DNA of 64,000 bases from contig NZ_JAERRG010000027.1 of assembly GCF_016741935.1 (NCBI RefSeq), positions 89,106-153,105 on the forward strand, written 5' to 3'. Each line of letters opens with the position of its first letter. The stretch's first letter is position 1. This document shows positions 53,119 through 61,800 of the stretch, one piece after another. The stretch comes from Streptomyces endocoffeicus. Its GTDB lineage: Bacteria > Actinomycetota > Actinomycetes > Streptomycetales > Streptomycetaceae. Under the pieces are notes generated by a model, which searched no databases, was not told where the DNA came from, and was given only the letters and a program-made list of their open reading frames with translations. The position numbers and the translations under genes are program-made.

Positions 53119-53247
53119 GCGCTTGGCGTACCGGGTGGCCACGGCGCGGAACCGCTTCCACTTGTTCACACACCGCTCGACCGCGTCGCGGCGACGGTAC
53201 TGGGTCTTGGCGAAGGCCGGAGGCCGACCGCCGGAGCGTCCACGGCG
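53119..53247 (-). pseudogene. C-terminal fragment of an IS5-family transposase
   Basis: GGRPPAFAKTQYRRRDAVER followed by CVNKWKRFRAVATRYAKR is the conserved end of IS5-type transposases (RNVVERCFNRLKQFR...TRYDK). The remainder of the element is absent. It abuts the truncated response regulator. Confidence 0.8.
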
Positions 53248-53294
53248 CGTCCGCGGCGCGTCCGGAGGCTCGCGGAGCGCGCGACAGCGCGAGG

Positions 53295-53843
53295 CTAAGT
53301 CGTCACGGGTTCCAGCCGCAGCCGCCGGATCGGCCAGGGCGGCCGCTCGGCCGGGCCGAACCAGACCCGGACGTCCTCCCCGGTGCGGACGGGCAGGAGG
53401 GGGTAGTCGTTCGCGGCGTGCTCGGTACGGTGCAGCGCATGGCCCGAGCCCAGGTGCCGACCGGCATAGGCGTCGAAGGCAGCCGCGTCGGACGGCCGGC
53501 AGATCGTCGCGACCACCTCGTGGGTGCCCGGCTCCGCGTCGAAGCACGGGCCACGCAGCAGCAGGACGTCGTCGCTGTCGACCATGGTGGCGTTGGCCGC
53601 GTCGCGGTACTTCCGCCAGACCGGACCGGTGTAGAACGCCTCCAGCGCGTGCCGGCGGTGCGCCATGTCGGGGAACGCGCGCAGCCAGACGAAGCGGTCC
53701 GGGATGTCGAGGTCGCGGAATCGGCCGCCGACGGTGATGCCGACCGCTTGCTGGCCGACGACGAACTCGCGCTCGAACAGCTCGATCAGCGTCTCCCGGG
53801 CGCCGGGATGCAGAGTGTACTGCCGGAGTTCGACGATGCTCAT
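53295..53843 (-). CDS. NIPSNAP-family protein
   Basis: 182 residues. MSIVELRQYTLHPGARETLI is the family start and is followed by a ferredoxin-like alpha/beta pattern (FVWLRAFPDMAHRRHALEAF; HEVVATICRPSDAAAFDA). NIPSNAP proteins are dimeric and of uncertain activity. It overlaps the preceding gene by 4 bp (ATGA), so it is translated together with it. Confidence 0.88.
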   Translation of the reverse strand: MSIVELRQYTLHPGARETLIELFEREFVVGQQAVGITVGGRFRDLDIPDRFVWLRAFPDMAHRRHALEAFYTGPVWRKYRDAANATMVDSDDVLLLRGPCFDAEPGTHEVVATICRPSDAAAFDAYAGRHLGSGHALHRTEHAANDYPLLPVRTGEDVRVWFGPAERPPWPIRRLRLEPVTT

Positions 53844-54307
53844 GCGTCGGCCCGCCCGGTGCGGGTGAGGTCCATGGTCCAGTTGAGCTCCCAGGTGCGG
53901 CTGCCGTCGGCGGAGAACTCCTGCTCCCAGCGGGCGGTGTCCGGGCCGAGACGGTTCCAGGTGAAGTGCACCCGGATCGGGCGGCCGTCGTAGGTGTCCT
54001 CGCCGTGGAAGTCACCGCGGTCGCCCGTGAAGCCGCCGATCACGGGAGGGTCCAGACGCCCCGTCCGGCTGTCGGACCAGTGGATCGACCAGCGCTCCGT
54101 CTCGCGGTCGAACAGTCGTAGGGTCACGCCCTGGCGGCCGAGGGTGGGGAAGGTGATCTCGTCGATGTTGCCGGCACCCCCGAACAGCGGCCGGACCACC
54201 GCGTGACCGGGGAACTCCGCCCAGGTGGCGGGGCCCGGGCCGAGCGGTGCGGTGAGACGGCGGTTGGCCACGTGCCAGGAGCCGTGCAGGAAGTCGAAGT
54301 CGTCCAT
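53840..54307 (-). CDS. DUF1579-like lipocalin-fold protein
   Basis: 155 residues. MDDFDFLHGSWHVANRRL, WSIHWSDSRTGRLDPPVIGG and HFTWNRLGPDTARWEQEFSA show the alternating beta-strand and Gly/Trp pattern of small calycin-like proteins. No catalytic motif is evident. It is the first gene of a two-gene operon with the NIPSNAP gene and divergent from a WYL regulator, with a palindromic operator between. Confidence 0.8.
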   Translation of the reverse strand: MDDFDFLHGSWHVANRRLTAPLGPGPATWAEFPGHAVVRPLFGGAGNIDEITFPTLGRQGVTLRLFDRETERWSIHWSDSRTGRLDPPVIGGFTGDRGDFHGEDTYDGRPIRVHFTWNRLGPDTARWEQEFSADGSRTWELNWTMDLTRTGRADA

Positions 54308-54328
54308 GCGTCGCAGGCTAGGAACACT

Positions 54329-54351
54329 CCCCTGACATCCACTGTCAGGGG
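54329..54351. promoter_or_regulatory. Operator of the WYL regulator
   Basis: CCCCTGACA-N5-TGTCAGGGG, a perfect 9-bp inverted repeat in the 56-bp gap between the divergent starts. YafY-type WYL regulators usually bind such dyads in their own promoter region. Confidence 0.8.
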
Positions 54352-54363
54352 ATACTGGGCGGC

Positions 54364-55293
54364 ATGCGCGCGAGCCGGCTGGTCACCCTGCTTCTGCTGC
54401 TCCAGAACCGGGGCCGGATGACGGCCCAGCAGCTGGCCGAGGAACTGGAGGTCTCCGTCCGTACGGTCTACCGGGACGTCGAGGCGCTCGGCGCTGCCGG
54501 TATCCCGCTGTACGGCGCCGCCGGACACGCGGGCGGCTACCGGCTGGTCGACGGCTACCGGACCCGCCTCACCGGACTGACCGCGAACGAGGCGCAGGCC
54601 GCATTCCTCGCCGCACTCCCCGGCACCGCCGCCGACCTCGGCCTCGGCGAGGCACTCGCCACCGCCCAACTGAAATTGCGGGCCGCCCTGCCGGTCGAGC
54701 TGCGCGAGCACGCCGGGCGGATCCAGGAACGCTTCCTGCTCGACGCCCCCGGCTGGTACGGCGACGCCGACCGTACGCCTCATCTGGCCGCGGTCGCCGC
54801 CGCGGTGTGGGCGCGGCGGGCGGTGCTCCTGCGGTACCGGCGGTGGCGCGCGCCGGAGGAGATCGAGCGGCGGGTGGAGCCGTACGGGCTCGTACTCAAG
54901 GCCGGCCGCTGGTACCTGGTCGCCGACGGGCCGTCCGGAATCCGCACCTACCGGGTCGACCAGATCATCGAACTCCACGCCCTGGACGAGCAGTTCGTCG
55001 TCCCGGACGGATTCGACCTGTCCGCGCACTGGAACAGCTATCTGACCGATTTCCGAGCCCGGCTGCACACCGGGGAGGCTCTGGTACGGCTCACGCCGAA
55101 GGGAGCCCGCCGCCTCGGCGTGACACCCGCGGGTGACGGATGGACGGAGACCCGGGTGCCCATCGAATCGATCGACCACGCCCACGGAGAGTTCCTACGG
55201 CTGGGCACCGATATCGAGGTCATCGCACCGGCGGAACTCCGCGACCGCATCGCCGAGACGGTACGGACCCTGGCCACCCGCTACGAGGGGTAA
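54364..55293 (+). CDS. YafY-type transcriptional regulator (HTH plus WYL domain)
   Basis: 309 residues. N-terminal HTH_11 helix-turn-helix (RMTAQQLAEELEVSVRTVYR) followed by GIPLYGAAGHAGGYRLVDGY. The WYL domain carries RWRAPEEIERRVEPYGLVLK and GRWYLVADGPSG, and the C-terminal WCX-like part ends YLTDFRARLHTGEALVRLTP. WYL domains bind ligand or nucleic acid. It controls the divergent NIPSNAP/DUF1579 operon through the palindromic operator. Confidence 0.92.
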   Translation: MRASRLVTLLLLLQNRGRMTAQQLAEELEVSVRTVYRDVEALGAAGIPLYGAAGHAGGYRLVDGYRTRLTGLTANEAQAAFLAALPGTAADLGLGEALATAQLKLRAALPVELREHAGRIQERFLLDAPGWYGDADRTPHLAAVAAAVWARRAVLLRYRRWRAPEEIERRVEPYGLVLKAGRWYLVADGPSGIRTYRVDQIIELHALDEQFVVPDGFDLSAHWNSYLTDFRARLHTGEALVRLTPKGARRLGVTPAGDGWTETRVPIESIDHAHGEFLRLGTDIEVIAPAELRDRIAETVRTLATRYEG

Positions 55294-55363
55294 CCCCGGC
55301 CAGAGGCACCGCCCGGCCGGAGCACCGGCCACGCACACCCTCGCGACCCGCACGGCACCCTCA

Positions 55364-55447
55364 CACGCGTGTAGGACCACGTGTGTTGGACCACGTGTGT
55401 TGGACCACGTGTGTTGGACCACGTGTGCAGGACCACGCGTGCAGGAC
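55364..55447. repeat. Six tandem 14-bp units
   Basis: CACGTGTGTTGGAC, with small variations in the outer units, lies in the convergent spacer between the WYL gene and the FAD-monooxygenase/SnoaL gene. Each unit contains the palindrome CACGTG or CACGCG. The unit length is not a multiple of three. Confidence 0.93.
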
Positions 55448-55567
55448 CCGATACGGCTGTGCCGCGACGTCGGCGGTTGGCCTTCTTGGTCGGTCCGAGC
55501 ATGACGGCGGCGGCAGCACCTCCGCGTCGGCCGCCAGGGGCGGGACCTCATGGCCCAGTCCGGCAGC

Positions 55568-57490
55568 TCACACGGGCACGTCCTCCTTGGCGGGGCTGTT
55601 GTGGTACGCGGCGACGCGCCACTCACCGTCCTGTTTGACCAGCGCCCAGGTGGAGCGGATCGCGTTCTCCGCGGTCACCTCCGTCTCCCCGGCCGTCAGC
55701 ACGGCCCCGCGGACGACGGCCACCGCCGCGCTGTCGCCCAGGAGCCGCACCTCCAGGACGTCACCGACCACCCGGCTGCCCTTGTACGGGCCCTGGAACG
55801 CCTCCCCCATGCGGGTGGCGATCTCCTCCCGGCCCTTGCGCAGATATCCGAAAGCGATCATGGTCGCGTCGGCGGTGAACACACCGGCCAGCGCCCGCGC
55901 GTCCAGCTCCGACCAGGCCGCGCCCAGCCGCTCCAATACGGCGACCACGGCTTTCTTCTCGGTCTCGCTCTCCACCATTGGGCTCCTTCCCTCGTACGTC
56001 TCGTCCGTGTACGTCTCGTCCGTGTACGTCTCGTCCGTCGTGGGTGCGGGCGCCGCGGACCCGCTCTCCCGTGCCGTGGACGGCCGCGGGGGGCAGACCG
56101 TCGGCACGGGCAGTCCGGTGTGCTCGGGGGGAAGGTCGTACTGTGCGGGATGGCGAGGGCCTCGCAGCAGCGCCCTGAGCGTGCGGGCGTTGAACACCTC
56201 CCGTGGCGGGGTGGTGAGGGTGAGCGCCTTGAACAGGGCCTGGGAGGCCACCGGATCACAGGCGGCGGTGATGCGCAGCCGGTCCGAGCAGCGCTGCAGC
56301 ACCTTCCGCCGCGCGGACGGCGCGGGCCCCTTCGCCCCCGGATAGCGCAGGTCCTCGTTGGAGGCCATCGCCCACGCGATGTCGGTGGCGCGGATGACCG
56401 CTTCCTGGGTCCGGCCATAGCCCTCCTCGTCGAGCGGGCCCCGCGCGAGCTCTTCGCGCAGGGTGACCGCGCTCAGCGCCGCCGCGGTCACGCCCTGCCC
56501 GTACAGCGGGTTGAAGGTGGTGGCCGCGTCGCCGAACACCAGGAAGCCGGTGGGACGTGTCCGCAGCCTGTCGTAGTGGCGGCGGTGATTGGCGGTGTTC
56601 TGGAAACCGGAGATCCGGCTCATGGGCGTGCCCTGGGAGATGAGTTCGCTCATGAGCGGGTGGCGCAGGGTCCGGGCGTAGCGGAGGAAGCCTTCCTCGT
56701 CCAGGGGAGGGTGGGCGCCCCTGGTGCCCGCCAGGGTCACCATCCACGTCCCGTCCTCGACGAGCATCATGCCCCCGACCCGGGCCGGGCCACCGCTCCG
56801 CGGGTCGCCCTGCAGGGCGATCAGGGGAAACCTGCGCCCGGTGGCCTCGTCGGGAGGGCGGATCACACGGCTCGCGTAGGCCAGCCCCGCGTCGACCACC
56901 GTGGCGGGCACCTCGGGCAGGCCGAGTTCACCGAGCCACTGAGGCGCCTTGGAACCGCGGCCGGTGGCGTCGATGACCAGGTCCGCGTCGACCCTCTCGC
57001 GCTCCCCGGTGCCGCGGTGGCGGATATGGGCCCCGGATACCCGCCGCGCGTCTCCGATCAGGCCGGTGGCCTCGGCGCCTTCCAGGATCCGGACGTGCGC
57101 ATGCCCCAGCAGGGCACGGCGCACGATGTGTTCGGCCAGAGGTCTGGTGGTGCCGACCGTGAAGTGTTCGCCCGGATACTGGCGCATCCAGCCGTGCGGG
57201 CCGTAGAACAGCGCATGCGTCGGCATGGATATCCGGTGGGCACCGGCCGCGAAGAGGCTCTCCAGTGTGCCCGGGAGCAGGGTGTCGATGGCCTGGACAC
57301 CGCTGGACTGCAGACCGTGGAGGTGACGGCCCTGAGGCACGCCCTTGCGCACCTCGGGGCCGTCGGGCAGCCGGTCCCGTTCCACGACGGTGATGGTGTC
57401 CACGTACTCCACGAGGGCGGCCGCGGCGAGCAGTCCGGCCACGCCGCCACCGAGTACGAGTGCGCTGCCGAGCCTGCGCGAACCTTTCAC
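55568..57490 (-). CDS. FAD-dependent monooxygenase fused to a SnoaL-like domain
   Basis: About 640 residues in one uninterrupted frame from the GTG at 57490 (GGGAAG upstream). N-terminal monooxygenase with ALVLGGGVAGLLAAAALVEY, LVIDATGRGSK and FLVFGDAATTFNPLYGQGVT; about 490 residues. A TDETY linker of three 15-bp DNA repeats (55995-56039) follows, then a 136-residue SgcJ/EcaC/SnoaL-type domain (VVAVLERLGAAWSELDARAL; TWALVKQDGEWRVAAYHNSP). GAAGGAG and ATG at 55978 could give the second part independently. Tailoring oxidation in the adjacent polyketide cluster is the likely role. Confidence 0.85.
   Translation of the reverse strand: MKGSRRLGSALVLGGGVAGLLAAAALVEYVDTITVVERDRLPDGPEVRKGVPQGRHLHGLQSSGVQAIDTLLPGTLESLFAAGAHRISMPTHALFYGPHGWMRQYPGEHFTVGTTRPLAEHIVRRALLGHAHVRILEGAEATGLIGDARRVSGAHIRHRGTGERERVDADLVIDATGRGSKAPQWLGELGLPEVPATVVDAGLAYASRVIRPPDEATGRRFPLIALQGDPRSGGPARVGGMMLVEDGTWMVTLAGTRGAHPPLDEEGFLRYARTLRHPLMSELISQGTPMSRISGFQNTANHRRHYDRLRTRPTGFLVFGDAATTFNPLYGQGVTAAALSAVTLREELARGPLDEEGYGRTQEAVIRATDIAWAMASNEDLRYPGAKGPAPSARRKVLQRCSDRLRITAACDPVASQALFKALTLTTPPREVFNARTLRALLRGPRHPAQYDLPPEHTGLPVPTVCPPRPSTARESGSAAPAPTTDETYTDETYTDETYEGRSPMVESETEKKAVVAVLERLGAAWSELDARALAGVFTADATMIAFGYLRKGREEIATRMGEAFQGPYKGSRVVGDVLEVRLLGDSAAVAVVRGAVLTAGETEVTAENAIRSTWALVKQDGEWRVAAYHNSPAKEDVPV
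55995..56039. repeat. Three 15-bp units joining the two enzyme domains
   Basis: TACGTCTCGTCCGTG repeated three times (last unit with one change) encodes TDETYTDETYTDETY. It sits exactly at the junction of the monooxygenase and SnoaL parts. Confidence 0.95.
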
Positions 57491-57546
57491 ACCATCACTT
57501 CCCTTTACATGGTCGGTACCGGGCTGCTGCTCTTTGCTCCGCGCCA

Positions 57547-57599
57547 CTCGTGTTGTCCGGGCCGCTCGTGTTGTCCGGCCGCTCGTGTGCTCCGGGCCG
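57547..57599. repeat. Three 17-18-bp units in the MbtH/monooxygenase spacer
   Basis: CTCGTGTTGTCCGGGCCG-type units, one of 17 bp and two of 18 bp, lie between the MbtH stop and the monooxygenase start, possibly within the latter's leader. Confidence 0.85.
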
Positions 57600-57619
57600 C
57601 TCGTCGGGGCCCGGAGGGG

Positions 57620-57847
57620 TCAACTCCCGTTCCGCTCCGCCCGGTTCATCGCCTCGATCAGGCTCTTGGGCCGCATGTCGGTCCAGTTCGCCTCGATGTA
57701 GTCGAGGCAGGTCTTGCGATCCGTCTCCTGGACCACGACCTCCCAGCCGGCCGGGACCTCCGCGAAGGCCGGCCACAGCGAGTGCTGACCCTCGTCATTG
57801 ACCAGAACCAGAAAGGTGCCGTCGGGGTTGTCGAACGGATTGGTCAT
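57620..57847 (-). CDS. MbtH-like protein
   Basis: 75 residues with the complete family pattern: MTNPFDNPDGTFLVLVNDEG, HSLWPAFAEVPAGW and LDYIEANWTDMRPKSL, including the three conserved Trp. MbtH proteins bind and activate NRPS adenylation domains. No NRPS gene is in the window, so one probably lies in the part of the cluster beyond 64 kb. The gene is between the LuxR regulator and the monooxygenase, all on the minus strand. Confidence 0.96.
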   Translation of the reverse strand: MTNPFDNPDGTFLVLVNDEGQHSLWPAFAEVPAGWEVVVQETDRKTCLDYIEANWTDMRPKSLIEAMNRAERNGS

Positions 57848-57912
57848 CGTCTGACTCCTCGGGACAGGGCGGACTTCACGAGCCGCTCGATTGGTTGTCT
57901 TCGGACCGGGCC

Positions 57913-57957
57913 GATGGAATCTGCGCCGATGGAATCTGCGCCGATGGAATGTGCGCC
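57913..57957. repeat. Three 15-bp units in the LuxR/MbtH spacer
   Basis: GATGGAATCTGCGCC repeated three times (one change in the third) between the LuxR gene stop and the MbtH start; possibly transcribed as part of the operon. Confidence 0.93.
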
Positions 57958-57980
57958 GGCGGGCGCCCCGCCGCCACCCC

Positions 57981-58937
57981 TCACAGCCAGCCGCAGCGGA
58001 CCGCCTGCACACCCGCCTCGAAGCGGCTGTGGGCGCCCAGGCGCGCCATCAGATCGGCCACCGCGCGGCGTACGGTGCGCAGCGAGATGCCCAGCTTGCG
58101 GCACATCGACTCGTCGGTGAATCCACTGGCGAGGAGGCGCAGCAGATCCCGCTCCCGGGGCGAGAGCCCCTCCCCGTCCCGCTGCGCGGGCTCGTCCCAG
58201 GGAGTGGCCGTGACCCAGAAGTGTTCGAAGATCGTCCGCAGTGCCGCCACCGCCTCGTGCCCGTTCAGCTCGAGCGCGCCGCGGGTGGCGTCCTCGGGGT
58301 CCAGTGGCACCAGGGCGACGTGCTCGTCCACCAGCGCCATGGGGGTCGGGAGAACGGGGACGGTACGGATCCGCCCGCCGAGCGCGGCGAGCCACCGGGC
58401 GGCCCCCAGCTCGGCGGAATCGCCGCGGAAGCTGTCCTGATGAACGGCCCGGATGGAAATTCCGCGCTCCGCCACCACCCGCTCCCATTGGTTTCCCTGC
58501 TCCACGGAATTCGGAAGCTGGACATAGGAAGAGGAGAAGATGCGGCACTCCTTGGCGGCCCGTCCGCACAACTCACGCAGCCGCGTATGCACGGCATCGG
58601 CCCCGTCGAACCGCCGGACGGCGCCGACGTATTCCTCACCGGCCTCGTAATTCCGGGTCACCGAGGAGACCATGGATCGGGCCTTCGCTATCTGCCACCG
58701 GCGCGCCGTGAGGTCGTCCCCGGGCCCCAGCTCCTCGCGGCGACCGGAGTCTTCGGAGGTCAGGGCGGCCCGCCCAGCCACCAGCGGGTGTTCGGCCAGC
58801 TCCGCGTGGACCGCGCGGACTTCGGCCTCGGAAAGGTCGAGTCGGCGCGCTATCTCACCGACATCGAGTGAAGGTTGAAGAAGCGAAAGCCGATACACGG
58901 CAACCGCACGCCATTCAAGTCCCCGTTCCTTGAGCAT
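57981..58937 (-). CDS. LuxR-family pathway regulator
   Basis: 318 residues. An N-terminal winged-helix-like part (SLLQPSLDVGEIARRLDLSE; AEVRAVHAELAEHPLV) precedes a long sensor-type region, then a LuxR-type C-terminal HTH (LSPRERDLLRLLASGFTDES; CRKLGISLRTVRRAVADLMA). This architecture (TrmB/MadR-like front, LuxR back) is frequent among cluster-situated activators of Streptomyces polyketide loci. No receiver Asp or AAA ATPase is present, so it is not a NarL-type or LAL regulator. Head of the MbtH-monooxygenase stretch. Confidence 0.88.
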   Translation of the reverse strand: MLKERGLEWRAVAVYRLSLLQPSLDVGEIARRLDLSEAEVRAVHAELAEHPLVAGRAALTSEDSGRREELGPGDDLTARRWQIAKARSMVSSVTRNYEAGEEYVGAVRRFDGADAVHTRLRELCGRAAKECRIFSSSYVQLPNSVEQGNQWERVVAERGISIRAVHQDSFRGDSAELGAARWLAALGGRIRTVPVLPTPMALVDEHVALVPLDPEDATRGALELNGHEAVAALRTIFEHFWVTATPWDEPAQRDGEGLSPRERDLLRLLASGFTDESMCRKLGISLRTVRRAVADLMARLGAHSRFEAGVQAVRCGWL

Positions 58938-59062
58938 CCAACCCCCAGAAGATCACCAAGTCAATTCGATTATCACGTCGGACTCCTGGCGCCGCAACGA
59001 ATGACAACCGGGATGAGTGGGCGATACCGACCGACCGCGGACCGCGGGTGGACCGCTCGGCT

Positions 59063-59905
59063 CTACGGACGTTCTCCGGCGATCAGCACATAACCGGGGA
59101 GCCCTCCGCCGGGCCGCGCTTCCACGCCCTCCTCGGGCCCGATCAGCTGATTGACGAGCCCCTCGCCGACCGCCCGTACCAGGGCCTCACGATGCGGCGC
59201 GAGCAGATCCTTGAGCTTGGCCTGAATGGGCAACGGCACGATCGTGTGATCCGACACATCGTCGATCTCCAGCAGCCGGAGGCCCGCCCGGTCGAACAGT
59301 TCCCGGTAGTCGTCGAGGTCGACCGCCGTGACGATCTCACTTCCCTCGAGCGGCCAGTCATGCCCGGGGCGGTGGAACATATCGGCGACGGCCAGCCGGG
59401 AGCCCGGCTTGAGCACCCGCGCCACCTCTTTCAGCGCGCGCTCCTTCTCCGGCATGTGGATGAGCGACTCGAAGAGCCATGCCGCGTCGAACGAGGCGTC
59501 GGGGTACGGCAGTTGCATGGCGTTGGCGTACTCGAAGCGCACCCGGTCCGCCAGTCCGGCCTCACTCGCGCGCGCGGTGGCCTGCTCCACCTGACGGCGG
59601 CTGACCGAGATGCCGTGCACCTCGACGTCACAGGCGCGGGCCAGGCTCATCGCGGGCTGGCCCACTCCGCAGCCCACGTCGAGGATCCGCTGTCCGGGCC
59701 GGGGCGCCAGCCGCTTGAGCATCTGCCGCGTCAGCTGCTCGGTGGCGGTGGCCAGGTCGGCCTCGTCGTGCTCGTCGTTCCAGTACCCGAGGTGCAGATT
59801 GCTTCCCACGGGCAGGTCGCTGTCGCTCAGCACGGCGTGCAGCGCGCTGAACTCGTCGTAACGGTCCCCTACTTGAGCGATATTGCTCTGTGCCGCCGTT
59901 GACAT
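59063..59905 (-). CDS. SAM-dependent methyltransferase
   Basis: 280 residues. Class I Rossmann methyltransferase with motif I QRILDVGCGVGQPAMSLA, then SVSRRQVEQA, FDAAWLFESLIHMPE and VLKPGSRLAVADMF. The pattern fits the O/C-methyltransferase group that includes rifamycin 27-O-methyltransferase and terpene C-methyltransferases. A polyketide tailoring methyltransferase is the likely role; the regiochemistry cannot be read. The upstream spacer contains a heptamer array. Confidence 0.9.
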   Translation of the reverse strand: MSTAAQSNIAQVGDRYDEFSALHAVLSDSDLPVGSNLHLGYWNDEHDEADLATATEQLTRQMLKRLAPRPGQRILDVGCGVGQPAMSLARACDVEVHGISVSRRQVEQATARASEAGLADRVRFEYANAMQLPYPDASFDAAWLFESLIHMPEKERALKEVARVLKPGSRLAVADMFHRPGHDWPLEGSEIVTAVDLDDYRELFDRAGLRLLEIDDVSDHTIVPLPIQAKLKDLLAPHREALVRAVGEGLVNQLIGPEEGVEARPGGGLPGYVLIAGERP

Positions 59906-59939
59906 CCGAACTGCCTCTCCGATGCGTCAAGTGGTGTGC

Positions 59940-59995
59940 TGGTCACTGGCCGCTGGTCATTGGTCACTGGTCACTGGTCACTGGTCACTGGTCGC
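59940..59995. repeat. Eight contiguous 7-bp units (TGGTCAC type)
   Basis: TGGTCAC with single-base variants (TGGCCGC, TGGTCAT, TGGTCGC) repeated head to tail, 35-90 bp upstream of the methyltransferase start. Four consecutive units are identical. Confidence 0.92.
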
Positions 59996-60056
59996 GCCGT
60001 TTGCCCGGCGCCTTGTGTTGCCCTGTGCGCCACTTCCCGGCGCCTCGCTTCCGCGT

Positions 60057-61712
60057 TCAGCCCACGGCCCGCGCCGCGGCCCGGCCCGCCGCACGGCCGG
60101 ACAGCAGACATCCACCGAGGAACGTCCCTTCCAGCGAGCGGTAGCCGTGCACTCCGCCACCGCCGAATCCGGCCACCTCACCCGCGGCGTAGACACCCGG
60201 AAGGGGCTCGCCGGTGCCGGTCAGCACCCGGCTGGACAGGTCGGTCTCCAGACCACCGAGTGACTTGCGGGTGATGATGTTCAGCCGCACCGCGATGAGC
60301 GGACCGGCCTTGGGATCCAGCAGCCTGTGCAGCGGCGCCACCTTCCCCAGCTTGTCGCCGAGGTAGTTTCCCGCTGCCCGGATCGCGTTGATCTGAAGGT
60401 CCTTGGAGAACTTGTTGACCGTCTCGCGATCACGGGCGACGATCTCGCGGCGGAGCTCGGCCTCGTCGATCAGCGGCTCGTCGGTCAGCGCGTTCATCCC
60501 GCGCACCAGCGAGGCCAGCTCCCGCTCCACCACGAAGTCCACACCGTGCTGCCGGAACGCCTCCACGGGGCCGGGCGGGCCGGGGCGGAGCCTGCCGAGC
60601 ACACCCCGGATGCTCTTCCCCGTGAGGTCGGGGTTCTGCTCCGATCCCGAGAGGGCGAACTCCTTCTCGATGATCTTCTGGGTCAGTACGAACCACGAGT
60701 AGTCGTAGCCCGTGCTCATGATGTGCTTGAGCGTGCCCAAGGTGTCGTACCCGGGGAAGAGCGGCACCGGCAGCCGCTTCCCCGTGGCATCCAGCCAGAG
60801 GGACGAGGGGCCCGGCAGAATGCGGATACCGTGGCGGGGCCAGATGGGATCCCAGTTCTGGACCCCCTCGTTGTAGTGCCACATCCGGTCGCCGTTGATG
60901 ACCCGTCCCCCGGCCTTCTCCGTCACCTCGAGCATGTGCCCGTCGACGTAGGCGGGAACGCCGGCGATCATCCGCCGAGGGGGGTTGCCCAGCCGCTCCG
61001 GCCAGTTCCTGCGGACGAGATCGTCGTTGCCGCCGATGCCACCGGAGGTGATGATGACCGCCTGGGCACGGAGTTCGAAGGCGCCCGCCACCTCCCGTGA
61101 GCTGGCCGCTCCCCGTGGCACCTCGTCGGGCGCCAGCAGGTCACCGGACACCGTGTCCACGGACCCGGCGGTGCGCGACAGCCCGGTGACCCGGTGGCGG
61201 TACCGCAACTCGACCAGCCCCCGGGCCCGGGCGGCCCGGACCCTGCGCACGAAGGGCTCCAGCAGACCGGGCCCGGTGCCCCAGGTGATGTGGAACCGCG
61301 GCACCGAATTGCCGTGCCCGGACGCCGCGTAGCCACCTCGTTCGGTCCAGCTGACGAGCGGGAAGAAACGCACTCCCTGCTCCCTGAGCCAGGACCGCTG
61401 CTCCCCGGCGGCGAAGTCCACGTACGCCTCCGCCCAGCGACGTGGCCAGTGGTCCTCGGGCCGGTCGAATTCGGCGCTCCCGAGCCAGTCCTGGAGCGCC
61501 AGCTCACGGCTGTCCCGGATGCCCATGCGACGCTGCTCCGGTGAGTCCACGAGGAAGAGACCGCCGAAGGACCAGAACGCCTGACCGCCCAGCGAGTTCT
61601 CGCCCTCCTGGTCGAGCACGATGACCTTACGGCCCGCGTCGGCCAGTTCGGCCGCGGCGACCAGACCGGCCAGCCCCGCACCGACCACGATGACATCAGC
61701 GTCGTACGACAT
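60057..61712 (-). CDS. KstD-like FAD-binding dehydrogenase
   Basis: 551 residues from the ATG at 61712 (GAGGTGAAGGAAG upstream). Flavoprotein with ADVIVVGAGLAGLVAAAELA at the start, an Arg/Gly-rich mid-region, and GVYAAGEVAGFGGGGVHGYR near the end, the FAD_binding_2 pattern of 3-ketosteroid dehydrogenases and fumarate-reductase-like enzymes. It probably desaturates or oxidises a cyclic substrate in the adjacent pathway. It precedes the methyltransferase, with a heptamer array in between. Confidence 0.9.
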   Translation of the reverse strand: MSYDADVIVVGAGLAGLVAAAELADAGRKVIVLDQEGENSLGGQAFWSFGGLFLVDSPEQRRMGIRDSRELALQDWLGSAEFDRPEDHWPRRWAEAYVDFAAGEQRSWLREQGVRFFPLVSWTERGGYAASGHGNSVPRFHITWGTGPGLLEPFVRRVRAARARGLVELRYRHRVTGLSRTAGSVDTVSGDLLAPDEVPRGAASSREVAGAFELRAQAVIITSGGIGGNDDLVRRNWPERLGNPPRRMIAGVPAYVDGHMLEVTEKAGGRVINGDRMWHYNEGVQNWDPIWPRHGIRILPGPSSLWLDATGKRLPVPLFPGYDTLGTLKHIMSTGYDYSWFVLTQKIIEKEFALSGSEQNPDLTGKSIRGVLGRLRPGPPGPVEAFRQHGVDFVVERELASLVRGMNALTDEPLIDEAELRREIVARDRETVNKFSKDLQINAIRAAGNYLGDKLGKVAPLHRLLDPKAGPLIAVRLNIITRKSLGGLETDLSSRVLTGTGEPLPGVYAAGEVAGFGGGGVHGYRSLEGTFLGGCLLSGRAAGRAAARAVG

Positions 61713-61800
61713 GTCTTCCTTCACCTCGGAGGGGCGTGGAGGGGGTCGCGGGGACCCCGGAGGGAATGCGTTGGGGGTCGCGGACGGCGTCTCCGTCGGC

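Noticed and set aside
44394..53247. One IS5 element split by an insertion
   Set aside because: Both fragments are on the minus strand, but the N-terminal piece is at lower coordinates than the C-terminal piece, the wrong order for a simple split.
51970..54015. Minus-strand frame of 681 codons spanning several features
   Set aside because: It strings together parts of the NIPSNAP antisense region, an IS5 fragment, the truncated regulator and the antisense of the exporter; no single protein is supported.
55364..55447. CRISPR-like array
   Set aside because: The 14-bp units are contiguous without unique spacers; it is a plain tandem repeat.
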